Below are positions 8,578-18,926 of a stretch of 64,000 nt of DNA, piece after piece (the first letter of the stretch is position 1; the number at the start of each line of letters is the position of its first letter). Location: contig NZ_JALKBD010000023.1 of the NCBI RefSeq assembly GCF_023015905.1, forward strand, positions 24,244-88,243, read 5' to 3'. The notes below the pieces were generated by a model, which was not told where the DNA came from, searched no databases, and saw nothing but the letters and a program-made list of their open reading frames with translations. The stretch is from Arenibacter sp. F20364 (GTDB lineage: Bacteria > Bacteroidota > Bacteroidia > Flavobacteriales > Flavobacteriaceae). Made by a program: the position numbers and the translations under genes.

Positions 8578-10689
8578 CTAAAAGAAAAACAACTGATTCA
8601 CCCTCAAAGTACTTTCCGTATTGGGCTGTCCTACTACTTTAAAGTATTTCGCGGATGACTCCGGAAACTTAATAGAAATTTCATTGAGTTTATCAGGATT
8701 AGCCACCTTGGCCAGGTTCAACTTTTTTAATAAAGTCCAATTTTCCTTATTATTGGAAGACCAAACCTCAACGTACATCACCGATGATTTCTTTGCGCCG
8801 TTACGATTGCCACAACTAAGCACCACTTCCTTGATTTTGGGATTTGAAGTGCTAAAATCAGCAATGGCTATAAGCGGTTTGCTATTGAAGGATGCATAAA
8901 ATTTTGAATAATAATAGGTATTGGCGTCATATTTGGCATCGTCGTTCAATATTCTTGCTGCCTCCCCGGTGTAAGAACTTAAAATTCCGGGATGCACCAC
9001 TTCCAGTCCGTCGGGAACAAGGCCCTTATCATAAAAAACAAACGTGGAAACTTCACTTGGCAACCAATTGTCTTTGTAAGCTATTGCCTTTACTGTTTTA
9101 GATCTTTCTCCCTGCAAATCCATAGTAATTCCAGATTCATAAATTTCGGATTTTTCATTGGGTTCGGTTTCATCCAAGGTATATCAAATACTTACTCCAT
9201 TCATTTTATGCCCCAAGGAAATACGGTCTCCGGAATTAATTATATTCCTCTCTCCTATTAAGGTAGGTGGTGTCAGGTTCATTTTTTCTTCCGGGTCCGG
9301 AATATACCCCTCATTTATGGTTGCGCTTGGCAATTCCTTAGCCAATTGCGAAATATCGGCGTCTGTCATTTGGGTATTCCAAACGAACAATTCCTTCAAA
9401 CTTTTAATCTCCTTTAAATACTTTAAACCGGCTATATCCACCGAGGTGCCTGCCAAAGAAAGGGTTTGTAGTTTGGGGTTGGCCACAAGGGAGGCCAAAG
9501 CCTCATTGGTTACCTCTGTAAAATTCAATACTAAATGCTCTAAATTTTTAAGCTCCCCTACAAATTTTAAGCTATTGTCATCCAGAGGCAAATTGGCTAA
9601 ATTTAGGTATATCACTTGCTCCTTTATTTTAGCCAAATCGGTTAAAAATTCAGCCTGGTAACTACTTCTGCCATAAATGGCTACTTCAATAGCCGGCGAA
9701 GTGGGGGATTTTTGAACTACCGTCCTATAGGGGTTATTTAGATCATCAATAAGTTTGGTGTCCACAAAATCGAACGTATATGCTTCTTTCCCACTATCCC
9801 CTTTGAGCCATTTTTCAGTTACCAGTTGCTTCAAACTGTCTTCCATGTTCAATTGGGCGTACGAAATTTCAGTATCCGCGCCATGGCCAATCCAGCTTTC
9901 TATCAGCTCAATTTCCCGACCGGTCAATTGCACCTTACCATCTGGCGGCATATGCTCTTCATCTTCCAAGGGCAATGCTACACGTTGCAGCAACAAACTT
10001 TCTTCAGGATTGTGCGCCAACCAAACCTCACCGTTCTCTCCGCCCCTAGTTATGGCTTCAACATTTGTCAAGTCCAACTCCCCCTTGCTTTTCTGTGGAT
10101 TGTGGCAACTGCTGCATTTTCTTTCTAAAATAGGTGCAACATAGGCGGTATAAATTGGCGTATTTTCATCAATTTTTTTAACGGCTGCAAGGGTTATAGG
10201 TTCCATTAAAAAATGACTTCCATGTGTTAGCCCGGCCCCAAAATGTCCTCCGAAAACTACCCCCACAAAGCTGGTGTACAACAAGATTTGGAACACTTTT
10301 TTGTGTAGATAGGTCAAAACCATTGCATAGACCGTAAAACTGATCCCTATTCCAATCCATTTATGTAAGGTCATGAGTTCGGACTCATACCCTTCCAGCG
10401 AGAGCAAAAGGCCCATTATGGTTGCCAGTACCGTTGTAAAGGAGGTTAGAAGTAATAGAAAATAGTTGATCTTTTCAAAGGAAGTGGGATCTATTTGTTT
10501 TCTAAACAGGTTTAGCAGTACCATAAGCGCAATAAAGGCTACGGGAAAATGTAACAGCAACGGATGCATTCTGCCTAGCGGCTGTAACCAAAAAGGAATT
10601 TCCAAATAACTTTCAAAAACCACTAAGAAGGCCAGAAAAATATGCAGAAAGAACAGTGTGTTCAAAAAAAAGGGAACGGATTTTTTCAT
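8578..10689 (-). pseudogene. Membrane cytochrome c / LRR / chitobiase-C protein with an in-frame stop
   Basis: One reading frame of about 703 codons, split by a single TGA at 9184-9186 with no frame change. Before the stop (501 residues) there are several membrane helices with a DUF2231-like start (HPLLLHFPVAF), a planctomycete-type c-haem motif CSSCH, the MPPDG motif of that domain, and leucine-rich repeats. The stop falls inside a chitobiase C-terminal-like domain: NGVSI-stop-YTLDETEPNE, where family members usually have Arg, so CGA to TGA is the simplest change. After it come 201 codons with the rest of that domain and a discoidin-like C-terminus, ending in TAG. The ATG at 10689 starts 4 bp after the DUF1501 stop; an ATG at 10710 would overlap it. 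It is either a recent pseudogene, a truncated but working membrane cytochrome, or a sequencing error. It closes the DUF1501/PSCyt operon. Confidence 0.75.
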
Positions 10690-10693
10690 GTTT

Positions 10694-12148
10694 TTATGCC
10701 AAAATATCATTTACTACATGGCCATGTACATCGGTCAAACGAAACCTTCTGCCCAAGTGTTTATAGGTCAACTTCTCATGGTCTAAGCCCATTAAATGCA
10801 TAATGGTGGCATGCAAATCATGAATGTGTACCGGGTTTTCGGTAATATTATATCCCAATTCGTCGGTTTTACCATAGGAGATGCCAGATTTTACACCGCC
10901 TCCGGCTACAAAAATACTGAAGCACCGGGGATGATGGTCCCGACCGTAATTATCCTTGGTCAATTTTCCTTGGCAGTAGTTTGTCCTCCCGAATTCCCCA
11001 CTCCAAATAACCAAGGTTTCGTCTAACAATCCCCTTTGTTTTAAATCGGTAATCAATGCTGCAGAAGCCATATCGACATCTTTGGCCTGACCTTGCATTT
11101 CCCCTACCAAATTGGAATGCTGGTCCCAACCTTGGTGGTACAATTGTACAAAACGTACGCCAGACTCCGACAACTTTCTAGCCAATAAACAATTGGCGGC
11201 ATAGGTGCCCGGTACCATACAATCCGGGCCATACATTTTTTTGATATGGTCCGGTTCTTTAGAAACGTCGGTGATTTCAGGTACCGCGGTCTGCATTCGA
11301 AAAGCCATTTCATACTGTTTTATCTTTGCCGGAATTTCAGGGTCTCCAAACTCATCATACCCCAGTTGGTTCAAGGAAGCCAAATTATCCAACATGGTAC
11401 GGCGTGTTTTTCTATCCATCCCATCAGGATTGTTTAAATACAAAATTGGATCCTCACTGGCACTTAATTGAACTCCTTGATGGGAACTGTCCAAAAAGCC
11501 GTTCGACCACAGTTTAGAATAAACACCTTGTCCGTTGCCCTTGCCTTTTGACAGCAATACGCAATAGGCAGGTAAGTTTTTATTTTCACTACCAAGGCCG
11601 TAGCTGAACCAAGACCCTATACTGGGGCGGTTGCCCACCTGTGCACCCGTTTGCATAAATGTTAGGGCTGGATCGTGATTAATGGCATCGGTATGCATAC
11701 TTTTTATGACGCAGATATCATCGGTAATCTTGGCTATGTTCGGAAACAGATCACTTACCCAGGTTCCTGAATTGCCATATTGCTTAAATCCAAACTTTGA
11801 GCCTACCAAGGGAAATGATTCCTGCCCAGCCGTCATACCTGTCAACTTTTGATCTCCTCTTACAGAAGGAGGCAGGTCTTGCCCGAACATATCGTTCAAC
11901 TTAGGCTTATAGTCAAAACTTTCCAATTGGGAAGGAGCGCCATTCTGAACCAAGAGGATAATCCGCTTTGCCTTGGCGGCAAAATGTTTTAAACCCAAGG
12001 GCAATTGTTCTTCGACGGCTTGTTTACCGGACAACAAATCTGGCATTAACAATGACCCCAAAGCCACACCCCCAAAGCCCAGTGCCATTTTACCTAAAAA
12101 ATGCCTACGGTTAGTGTTTAGATGGTGTTCAAAAATTTCCTTTTCCAT
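10694..12148 (-). CDS. DUF1501 family protein, Tat-type signal
   Basis: DUF1501 protein of 484 residues, normal family length, related in fold to alkaline phosphatases and sulfatases. The N-terminus has a twin-arginine motif (NRRHFLGKM) and a hydrophobic stretch, so export in folded state by Tat is likely. HLGRRFRLTD near the end and GEFGRTNYCQG are typical of the family. In planctomycetes and some Bacteroidota these genes stand beside PSCyt1/DUF1549/DUF1553 genes, as here; no biochemical function is established for the pair. It lies 24 bp after the haem lipoprotein gene and runs into the cytochrome gene, so the three form an operon. Confidence 0.88.
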   Translation of the reverse strand: MEKEIFEHHLNTNRRHFLGKMALGFGGVALGSLLMPDLLSGKQAVEEQLPLGLKHFAAKAKRIILLVQNGAPSQLESFDYKPKLNDMFGQDLPPSVRGDQKLTGMTAGQESFPLVGSKFGFKQYGNSGTWVSDLFPNIAKITDDICVIKSMHTDAINHDPALTFMQTGAQVGNRPSIGSWFSYGLGSENKNLPAYCVLLSKGKGNGQGVYSKLWSNGFLDSSHQGVQLSASEDPILYLNNPDGMDRKTRRTMLDNLASLNQLGYDEFGDPEIPAKIKQYEMAFRMQTAVPEITDVSKEPDHIKKMYGPDCMVPGTYAANCLLARKLSESGVRFVQLYHQGWDQHSNLVGEMQGQAKDVDMASAALITDLKQRGLLDETLVIWSGEFGRTNYCQGKLTKDNYGRDHHPRCFSIFVAGGGVKSGISYGKTDELGYNITENPVHIHDLHATIMHLMGLDHEKLTYKHLGRRFRLTDVHGHVVNDILA

Positions 12149-12172
12149 TAGTATTATTTTTTGAGAAGTTGG

Positions 12173-14476
12173 TTAACTTTTAACTATAGTTTCCTCCAAG
12201 TTATATATCGTGTGTATAATTTGCATGAGGGCGGCTACCTTTACGACATCCCTATCTTTAGAGGCCGGAAATTCCCCGACATTTATAAATGCCTCAGCCT
12301 GTTCCGTCTCTTTCATAAAGGCGGATTCCTGTTCATTGTAGTAGCCCAATAACATTTCCTTTTCTTCGGGCTTGATAGTCCTACATACTATTGTGCCAAA
12401 TGCTTTCTCAATTTTTTCGGCAACCGTACTTTCCTCTTGCATTAAATTTTCGGAAAACACTCTTGCCGACTCTAAAATCGTAGGGTCGTTGAGTGTTATC
12501 AAAGCTTGTAAAGGGGTCATTGTTGATTGTCTTTGTACTTCGCACTGATCACGTGTAGCAGCATCAAAAGTAAGCTGTACCGGTGGTAAGGTGGTACGCT
12601 TTATAAAAATGTATATACCTCTTTTGTAAAGATTACTTCCGTGGTCCTGTACATAATTGGCCAAAACCCCTCTCCCGGAACTGGCAGCTTCCCACAATCC
12701 GTCCGGTTGGTAAACTTTAACACTTCGCCCACCTATTTCAGGATTTAGCAACCCACTGGTAGCCAAGGCATGGTCACGTACCATTTCCGCATTAAATCGC
12801 AAGCGCGACATTCTTGACAGGTATTTATTCTCTGGGTCAATAGCCAGTTTATCCTTACTTATAACCGATGATTGCTTATATGTGGCAGACATGACAATTT
12901 TCTTGATCATGCGTTTCATATCCCAGCCGTTCTCCATAAAATCTGCCGACAACCAATTCAAAAGTTGGACATTGGTTGGCAAATCCCCTTGCATGCCAAA
13001 ATCGCCAGATGATCTTACGATTCCTGCCCCAAAAATCTCTTGCCACATTCGGTTTACAAATACCCTACTGGTCAAAGGGTTTTTGGCATCGAACAACCAC
13101 TTTGTCAAACCTAAGCGGTTGCGCTCATAGGCACTGTCATCATAGGCCAAAACCGATGCAGGGGTTTGGGCCGTTACCTCTTCGCCAACATCGTCATAAA
13201 CACCACGATTTAGTACATGTGTGGTTCTTACATCAGGCCTTTCTTCAATGACCATAACGTCAACATCTTCTTCCTCCTTCTTATTAATGAAAGGAAGTTC
13301 TTTCTGGACAACCTCATCGCTAATCGTTATTAAAGGAGCCTCCGCCAATATTTCACCCTTGTTTTGCCTAGGGGGCATTCTATCAAAAAATGCAAATGTG
13401 CTGAAATAATCCTTTTGTGAAATAGGATCATATTTATGGTCGTGACATTTGGCACATTCCAAGGTCAATCCCAAAAAGGCCTTTCCAAAGGTATTGGTTC
13501 TATCGGTTACATTTTCGACCCTAAATTCTTCTTCGATAATACCAGCTTCCTGGTTAATTTTATGGTTTCTATTGAATCCTGTAGCCAAAATTGTCTCCAT
13601 ATTCTTCTGGGGAACCAGATCGCCTGCCAATTGGTAGGTGACAAATTTCTCATAGCTGTAATTTTCATTAAAGGCGTGAATCACCCAATCCCGCCAAGGC
13701 CACATCGTTCTTAACTGATCGTTTTGAAACCCGTGTGAATCGGCGTACCGGGCAACATCCAACCAGTGGCTAGCCATCTTTTCACCATAATGATCGCTGG
13801 CCAATAGCTCGTCAACAACCTTTTCATAGGCATCGGCAGCATCATTCTGGATAAATTTTTTCTGCATTTCGGGTGTTGGAGGCAGTCCAGTTATATCCAA
13901 GGAAACCCTTTTTAAGAGTCGCTCTTTATCCGCCATGGGATTGGGAGTCAGGCCTACGTCCTGTAATTTTTGCAGCACAAAATAATCGATTTCATTATTA
14001 ACCCAATCTTCATTTTCCAACTTGGGCAGCTCGGGTTTGTCAACGGCCACAAAGGCCCAATGAGGTTCATAGGCCGCCCCTTGCTCTATCCACTTTTTTA
14101 AAATTTGGATTTCATAGGAAGACAATTTTAAATTGGAATCTAAGGGAGGCATGAGCTCGGTACTGTCCATTGCCGTTATTTTTTGATAGAGGACCGACTT
14201 TTCCAAATTATTGGGAACAATGGCGAATTCGTTTTTTCTGTCCTTGAGCGCCTTAAAGGCCCCTTCAGGAGTGTCCAACCGCAAATCTTCGGCCCTTTTA
14301 TTGACATCTGGCCCATGACAGGCAAAACATTTATCGGATAGTATGGGACGGACATCAAAATTATAATCCACTACCTCAGGAATTTTTTTCGATGGAATTG
14401 CTGCATATTCACCTTTTTGTTTGCAAGAGGTAAATACGGTACACAGAAGAAAGAGGTATATTACTTTATTTTTCAT
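12173..14476 (-). CDS. PSCyt1/DUF1549/DUF1553 haem-binding lipoprotein
   Basis: Planctomycete-type cytochrome and PSD1 protein, 767 residues. I chose the ATG at 14476 because it begins a lipoprotein signal (VFTSC, Cys18); the longer frame has no sensible N-terminus. The domains in order are PSCyt1 with the haem motif CFACH (residues 50-54) and the ELMPPLDS motif, DUF1549 (about 135-345) ending in a second motif CAKCH followed by DHKYDP, and DUF1553 (about 460-715). It should bind one or two c-type haems in the periplasm. The partner DUF1501 gene follows after 24 bp. The hybrid regulator gene ends about 125 bp upstream on the same strand, so the trio may be read through from it or controlled by it. 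Confidence 0.88.
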   Translation of the reverse strand: MKNKVIYLFLLCTVFTSCKQKGEYAAIPSKKIPEVVDYNFDVRPILSDKCFACHGPDVNKRAEDLRLDTPEGAFKALKDRKNEFAIVPNNLEKSVLYQKITAMDSTELMPPLDSNLKLSSYEIQILKKWIEQGAAYEPHWAFVAVDKPELPKLENEDWVNNEIDYFVLQKLQDVGLTPNPMADKERLLKRVSLDITGLPPTPEMQKKFIQNDAADAYEKVVDELLASDHYGEKMASHWLDVARYADSHGFQNDQLRTMWPWRDWVIHAFNENYSYEKFVTYQLAGDLVPQKNMETILATGFNRNHKINQEAGIIEEEFRVENVTDRTNTFGKAFLGLTLECAKCHDHKYDPISQKDYFSTFAFFDRMPPRQNKGEILAEAPLITISDEVVQKELPFINKKEEEDVDVMVIEERPDVRTTHVLNRGVYDDVGEEVTAQTPASVLAYDDSAYERNRLGLTKWLFDAKNPLTSRVFVNRMWQEIFGAGIVRSSGDFGMQGDLPTNVQLLNWLSADFMENGWDMKRMIKKIVMSATYKQSSVISKDKLAIDPENKYLSRMSRLRFNAEMVRDHALATSGLLNPEIGGRSVKVYQPDGLWEAASSGRGVLANYVQDHGSNLYKRGIYIFIKRTTLPPVQLTFDAATRDQCEVQRQSTMTPLQALITLNDPTILESARVFSENLMQEESTVAEKIEKAFGTIVCRTIKPEEKEMLLGYYNEQESAFMKETEQAEAFINVGEFPASKDRDVVKVAALMQIIHTIYNLEETIVKS

Positions 14477-14602
14477 AAGGACAATGCGCTTAATAATGTA
14501 ATGGCACAAACAAAACATGCGTAAATATACTTGCTGCGTGCACATTGTATGTAGACTAATTGTGCAAAAAGGTGCATTTTTTGGGTACCGAGCTGCCTAT
14601 TT

Positions 14603-17600
14603 CTATTTTTTGGAAAAAAAGGATGGCGGACGCCCAAACTCCTTTCTAAATATACGGCTGAAATAACGATTATCATTGTATCCCACTTTGAAGGCTATTT
14701 CTTTAATGCTCAATTGTCCTTCTTTCAACAGCTGCATCGCCTTTGACAATTTATAGGTATTGATATACTCAATAATGGTCTTACCCGTCAGTGCCTGAAT
14801 TTTTCTATAGAGTTGCGAACGCCCTATGGCCAATTCCTCGCATAAAAGGTCGATTGAAAACTCGGTATTGTCAATTTGCTGGTCAATAACATCATTGATC
14901 TTTACTAAATAATTATCTATAGTAGAAGGTGAATCAGAAACCAAAGATCCTTTTAGATATTTTTTAACCAACTGCCTTCTACTCTCCAATCTGTTTTGAA
15001 TCTTTAGTTTTATTTCGGATAAATTGAAAGGTTTCTGGATATAATCTTCCGCTCCGGTTTCCAACCCCTTCAACACATTTTCCAACCCTGTTTTTGCCGT
15101 CAAGAATATCAAAGGTATATGGGAAGTTAGTTCGTTGGTCTTTAACTGGTTGGCTACTTGAATACCATCCAACTTAGACATCATGATGTCACTGATAATT
15201 AGATCAGGTATGTTTTCGACTGCCATTTTAAAACCTTGCTCACCGTTTTCCGCTTGTAGTATCTTATAATCATCTTCGAGTTCCGAACACAAATAGCTTC
15301 TTATATCCTCATTATCCTCAATGATGAGCACTACCGTTTGTCCATCCTCCTTATTTTTGGTCGACTCCAAGGTTTGGGTTACGTCAATGCCATGGTCCTT
15401 ATACCCTATCGGAATCCTAACTGTAAAATGAGAGCCTTTATCCTCTTCACTCTTTAGTTGGATATTTCCGCCATGAAGTTTTACCAGCTCTGATATCAAC
15501 GATAAACCGATTCCTGTGCTATACCCCTTGTTTGGAGTTTCGTCTAACTGATAATACCTTTCGAAAACTTTTTCTTGATATTTTTTGGGAATGCCCATGC
15601 CGTTGTCTATCACCTCTATAGTCAATAAACCATTTGAAACCCTAGCCTGTGAATCAACAGCAACACCTGAATAAGCCGCCTTTAACTCTATTTTGCCATT
15701 CTTAGGGGTAAATTTAAAGGCATTGGAAATTAAATTGGAAATTATTTTTTCCAAGACATCGGCATCAAAATAAACCCCATAATCCGCATTCGGCTGCTTA
15801 CAACTGAATTTGATTCCTTTCTCTTTTGACCAATAGGCATACGCGTCGTGAATGTTGTTACATATAGATAAATCATTCTGTAGCTTTACCCTTAACTTTT
15901 GATCACTTTCCAGTTTTCTAAAATCCAATATTTGATTTACCAGTTCCAACAAACGATTGCTATTTCTGTGCATCATTCGCAAAATTTTGGTGTCTGGGGC
16001 CACACCATACCTAGTATACTTATCCAGAGGAGAGGCTATCAAGGTCAATGGGGTTCTTAATTCATGGGATATATTGGTAAAGAATCGCAATTTCATCTGT
16101 GCCAATTCTTCAAATTGATATACCCTTTCCTTTTCCAATGCGAACTTATTCTTTATTCTTTCCCGTTTAATTATTCCCCATAGGACAACCGTCAGAAGAA
16201 GGATTAATAAGCTTACAAAAATAAATTGAACCCACAATAGCTCCCAGAACGGAGGTGTAACCACTATATTCAAATGGGTAATTTTGGTGTTCCAAATCCC
16301 ATCTTCATTACTTGCTTTCAGAAGAAATTTATAATTCCCGGAGGGTAAATTTGTATATGTTGCCTTTGTTCCATTGGCAATGGTCCAAGAGGTATCAAAA
16401 CCTTCCAATTTATAGGAGTACTGACATCTTTGGGTATTTACATATTGGATGGCCTGAAACTCCAATTCAATTTTTTTATCCGTATACTCCAAATACAGAT
16501 TATCTTCAACTTCTATACTTCGCTTTATATAGGAACTATTGGGTTGCACAATTTCATTATTTACCCAAAGCTTGGCTATATAAACCGCTGGCACATTTTT
16601 ATTGGGTTCCACCTTTTTGGGGTCAAAAACCATTAAACCTTTGTTAGTGGCAAAAACTAAATGGCCATTATCCAGCATGGTACTGGATAGGCCAATTTTG
16701 TGGGATATTAATCCATCCTGACTATTTAGTATTCTAATCTCATTTTCGGTGTAATTGAATTTTATTAAACCGTTAGGGGTGCCTACCCATAAATTGCCAT
16801 CCATATCTTGTTGAATGGAGTTTATGATCTTGTCCTTTATAATATCATGGTTAAGCTGCGTGAAAACATTGGTTTCCCGGTTAAAACTACATAAACCAGA
16901 ATTGGTCCCCACCCAAAGAACATGAACATCATCTTCAAAAATTGCGTTTATAAAATTATTGTTGATCGTCTGCGTATTTCCAATTTCATGGCGGTAATGT
17001 GAAAATTCCTGCGTTTCAGGCAGGTATTTTTTAAGGCCGTCTCCATCGGTACCGATCCATAACTGTCCTTCCGAATCCTCAAAAACGATATTACCCCTAT
17101 GAAAATAGCCTATTCCTTCAGGTTTATTGGGGTCACAATCAAAATAGGTAGTGGTATCGGTTTTGGGATCAAAAACCCTTGCGCCCAATACTTCCCCTGT
17201 CCATATATACCCTTCCGAGCTTTCCAGTGCATCAAACAATTCGCCAGGTTTACGGGGATACTTTTGCAATAGCTCACCAGATGGGGTAAACTTATATATA
17301 TCATCCCTGTCCACAACCCAAACATTTTGGCCATTAAATGAGGTTATATGGGTCCGATTAATAAACCCTTTTAAAGTCCTTAGTAGTTTGTGATTTTTTT
17401 TGTCGATTATCTTAATTTCCCCTTCTTCAAAAACCCAATAATTCTCCTCGGTCTTAAAAATTTTCACCTCTGTTCTAGGTTCTAGAAAAGAATCGAATAT
17501 TACAGGAGATTTTTTTACCAGAAAAAAATTCCCGTTCTGATCCAAAACCCAAGACTCATTTGTCAGCTCGTTATGGAATACCTTTACAAGGTTAAATCCA

Positions 17601-18514
17601 TTATCTACAAATCTATCATTCAAGGAGATATGTTCCTTTAATTCAAAATACGAATCCACCAGGGCAATCTGATCCTTTTCCAGCAACCAACAATGTCCGC
17701 CATAATCCTTTTTTATATAATTGGCCCTTTCAAATAAAAAATTTAAGCTGTGAAAGTCATTGGAATTATCCAAAGTATAAAGCTTTGTATTGGATAGGAT
17801 CAATTCTTCAAAGAACTCTAAATTTGGATAATAATGTGCGGCACCCTCTGAATCTTGGGACAACCTTTTGAACTTTTCCGTCTTGGGGTCAAAAATGTTC
17901 AATCCGATCCAAGTCCCTACATAAAGTACGTCTGTTGGCCCTTCCTCGATTGCAAGTACATTGTTGTGACTAATACTTAATGAATCATTTACCTCATGTG
18001 CATAATTTTTAAAGGTCCCTTTTTCCCTATCCATTCGGTTCAATCCACCCCCATCCGTACCCACATAAAATTCCTTTCCAGAAGTTTCAAAAATGACCCT
18101 AACCTCATTAAAACTTAAACTTTCCGGATCTGTTGCATTATGGACAAATCTTTGAAAGCGGTCATATTCACGGTTGTACTTTAATAAGCCACCTCCATAA
18201 GTCCCAACCCACAGTGTACCCTCAGTGTCTTCGTACAAGCAAGAAATATGATTATCGGTGATACTGGTTGCTTCATTTTCATTTTTTATGTAATTCTTAA
18301 AGTTCCCCCCATCGTATCTCCACAAACCATTGGTCGTGGCAATCCATACAAAGCCATATCCATCTTCCAAAATATCGGTGGCATTGGTTTCTATTGGTAG
18401 TTTAAATCGTGTTATCTCATAGGTCGTTGTTGGTTCTTGAGCAACAGATAAAACTGTTCCGCAGAACCAAAAACAGAAAAAGACCAAATGATAATAAGGT
18501 TGTTTTTTAAACAT
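14603..18514 (-). CDS. Hybrid two-component system regulator (HTCS)
   Basis: Single-protein sensor and regulator of 1303 residues, as used by Bacteroidota to control PULs. A signal peptide (MFKKQPYY to SVAQ) is followed by Reg_prop propeller repeats (many VWIATTNGLWRY-type blades), a Y_Y_Y domain (about 680-750) and one membrane helix (about 757-778). The kinase follows, with FFTNISHELRTPLTLI (His near 815) and a HATPase (DNGMGIPKKY, STGIGLSL). The receiver has Asp near 1108 in IISDIMM, and the C-terminal AraC domain ends in FGRPPSFFSKK. All catalytic motifs are present. The start at 18514 is an ATG that opens the signal peptide; the longer frame begins with TTG. No SusC lies next to it; it stands at the head of the haem lipoprotein/DUF1501/cytochrome genes, its most likely targets. 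Confidence 0.93.
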   Translation of the reverse strand: MFKKQPYYHLVFFCFWFCGTVLSVAQEPTTTYEITRFKLPIETNATDILEDGYGFVWIATTNGLWRYDGGNFKNYIKNENEATSITDNHISCLYEDTEGTLWVGTYGGGLLKYNREYDRFQRFVHNATDPESLSFNEVRVIFETSGKEFYVGTDGGGLNRMDREKGTFKNYAHEVNDSLSISHNNVLAIEEGPTDVLYVGTWIGLNIFDPKTEKFKRLSQDSEGAAHYYPNLEFFEELILSNTKLYTLDNSNDFHSLNFLFERANYIKKDYGGHCWLLEKDQIALVDSYFELKEHISLNDRFVDNGFNLVKVFHNELTNESWVLDQNGNFFLVKKSPVIFDSFLEPRTEVKIFKTEENYWVFEEGEIKIIDKKNHKLLRTLKGFINRTHITSFNGQNVWVVDRDDIYKFTPSGELLQKYPRKPGELFDALESSEGYIWTGEVLGARVFDPKTDTTTYFDCDPNKPEGIGYFHRGNIVFEDSEGQLWIGTDGDGLKKYLPETQEFSHYRHEIGNTQTINNNFINAIFEDDVHVLWVGTNSGLCSFNRETNVFTQLNHDIIKDKIINSIQQDMDGNLWVGTPNGLIKFNYTENEIRILNSQDGLISHKIGLSSTMLDNGHLVFATNKGLMVFDPKKVEPNKNVPAVYIAKLWVNNEIVQPNSSYIKRSIEVEDNLYLEYTDKKIELEFQAIQYVNTQRCQYSYKLEGFDTSWTIANGTKATYTNLPSGNYKFLLKASNEDGIWNTKITHLNIVVTPPFWELLWVQFIFVSLLILLLTVVLWGIIKRERIKNKFALEKERVYQFEELAQMKLRFFTNISHELRTPLTLIASPLDKYTRYGVAPDTKILRMMHRNSNRLLELVNQILDFRKLESDQKLRVKLQNDLSICNNIHDAYAYWSKEKGIKFSCKQPNADYGVYFDADVLEKIISNLISNAFKFTPKNGKIELKAAYSGVAVDSQARVSNGLLTIEVIDNGMGIPKKYQEKVFERYYQLDETPNKGYSTGIGLSLISELVKLHGGNIQLKSEEDKGSHFTVRIPIGYKDHGIDVTQTLESTKNKEDGQTVVLIIEDNEDIRSYLCSELEDDYKILQAENGEQGFKMAVENIPDLIISDIMMSKLDGIQVANQLKTNELTSHIPLIFLTAKTGLENVLKGLETGAEDYIQKPFNLSEIKLKIQNRLESRRQLVKKYLKGSLVSDSPSTIDNYLVKINDVIDQQIDNTEFSIDLLCEELAIGRSQLYRKIQALTGKTIIEYINTYKLSKAMQLLKEGQLSIKEIAFKVGYNDNRYFSRIFRKEFGRPPSFFSKK

Positions 18515-18660
18515 TTTATAAAAATAGAAACAATTCAATACGAATTTTGAATCATTGATGAACTCACTCGAAAAATCGCGTTTTATTACTTTCGGCTATG
18601 TTCCTATATATAATCTTATATACTCGGGGAAAATTGCAAAGCGGAAGATAAAAATTATAT

Positions 18661-18835
18661 TAAAATATTGACAGAAAAACTGGGCACTAAAATGGAAGCT
18701 GTGTTATTCTTACTTTTCGATTTCAAAAAACAAAAAGGAAGGTCTTTTTTGGGGTAAAGTCTTAGCAGTCTTTATAATTTGCAGGCGGAAATCAATGAAA
18801 ACCCGGCATTGGTAAATTAAGATCGGCATTTTCCA
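18661..18835 (+). repeat. 175-bp direct repeat, left copy (ECF sigma / GH140 3'-end remnant)
   Basis: Ungapped match to 33896-34070 in the same orientation; by eye 162 of 175 bases agree. It contains the last 30 or so codons of an ECF sigma gene, still in frame (TEKLGTKMEAV... to a TAA at 18755-18757), the short spacer, and on the other strand the last 14 codons of a GH140 gene (NADLNLPMPGFH, stop). Differences in the sigma part are conservative (F to L, R to K), so it came from a working paralogue. Both flanks diverge abruptly. Confidence 0.88.
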
Positions 18836-18926
18836 AGATTAGGATGCAGTAGAGTATTTATTGGCGAATGTCTTCAAAAAAAAATAGAAACAAGAGTATA
18901 AACTTATACAGTGTGAAACTGTACCC

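Noticed and set aside
9184..9186. Selenocysteine or programmed readthrough at TGA
   Set aside because: The site lies in a structural chitobiase-like domain where Arg is expected, not Cys or Sec, and I see no obvious stem-loop just after it.
8992..9661. Plus-strand open frames opposite the cytochrome gene
   Set aside because: They are antisense to recognisable LRR and chitobiase-like sequence and have no features of their own.
18515..18660. Homology between this stretch and the upper part of the sigma gene
   Set aside because: Base-by-base comparison left of 18661 with the sequence before 33896 shows no match above chance, so the repeat ends there.
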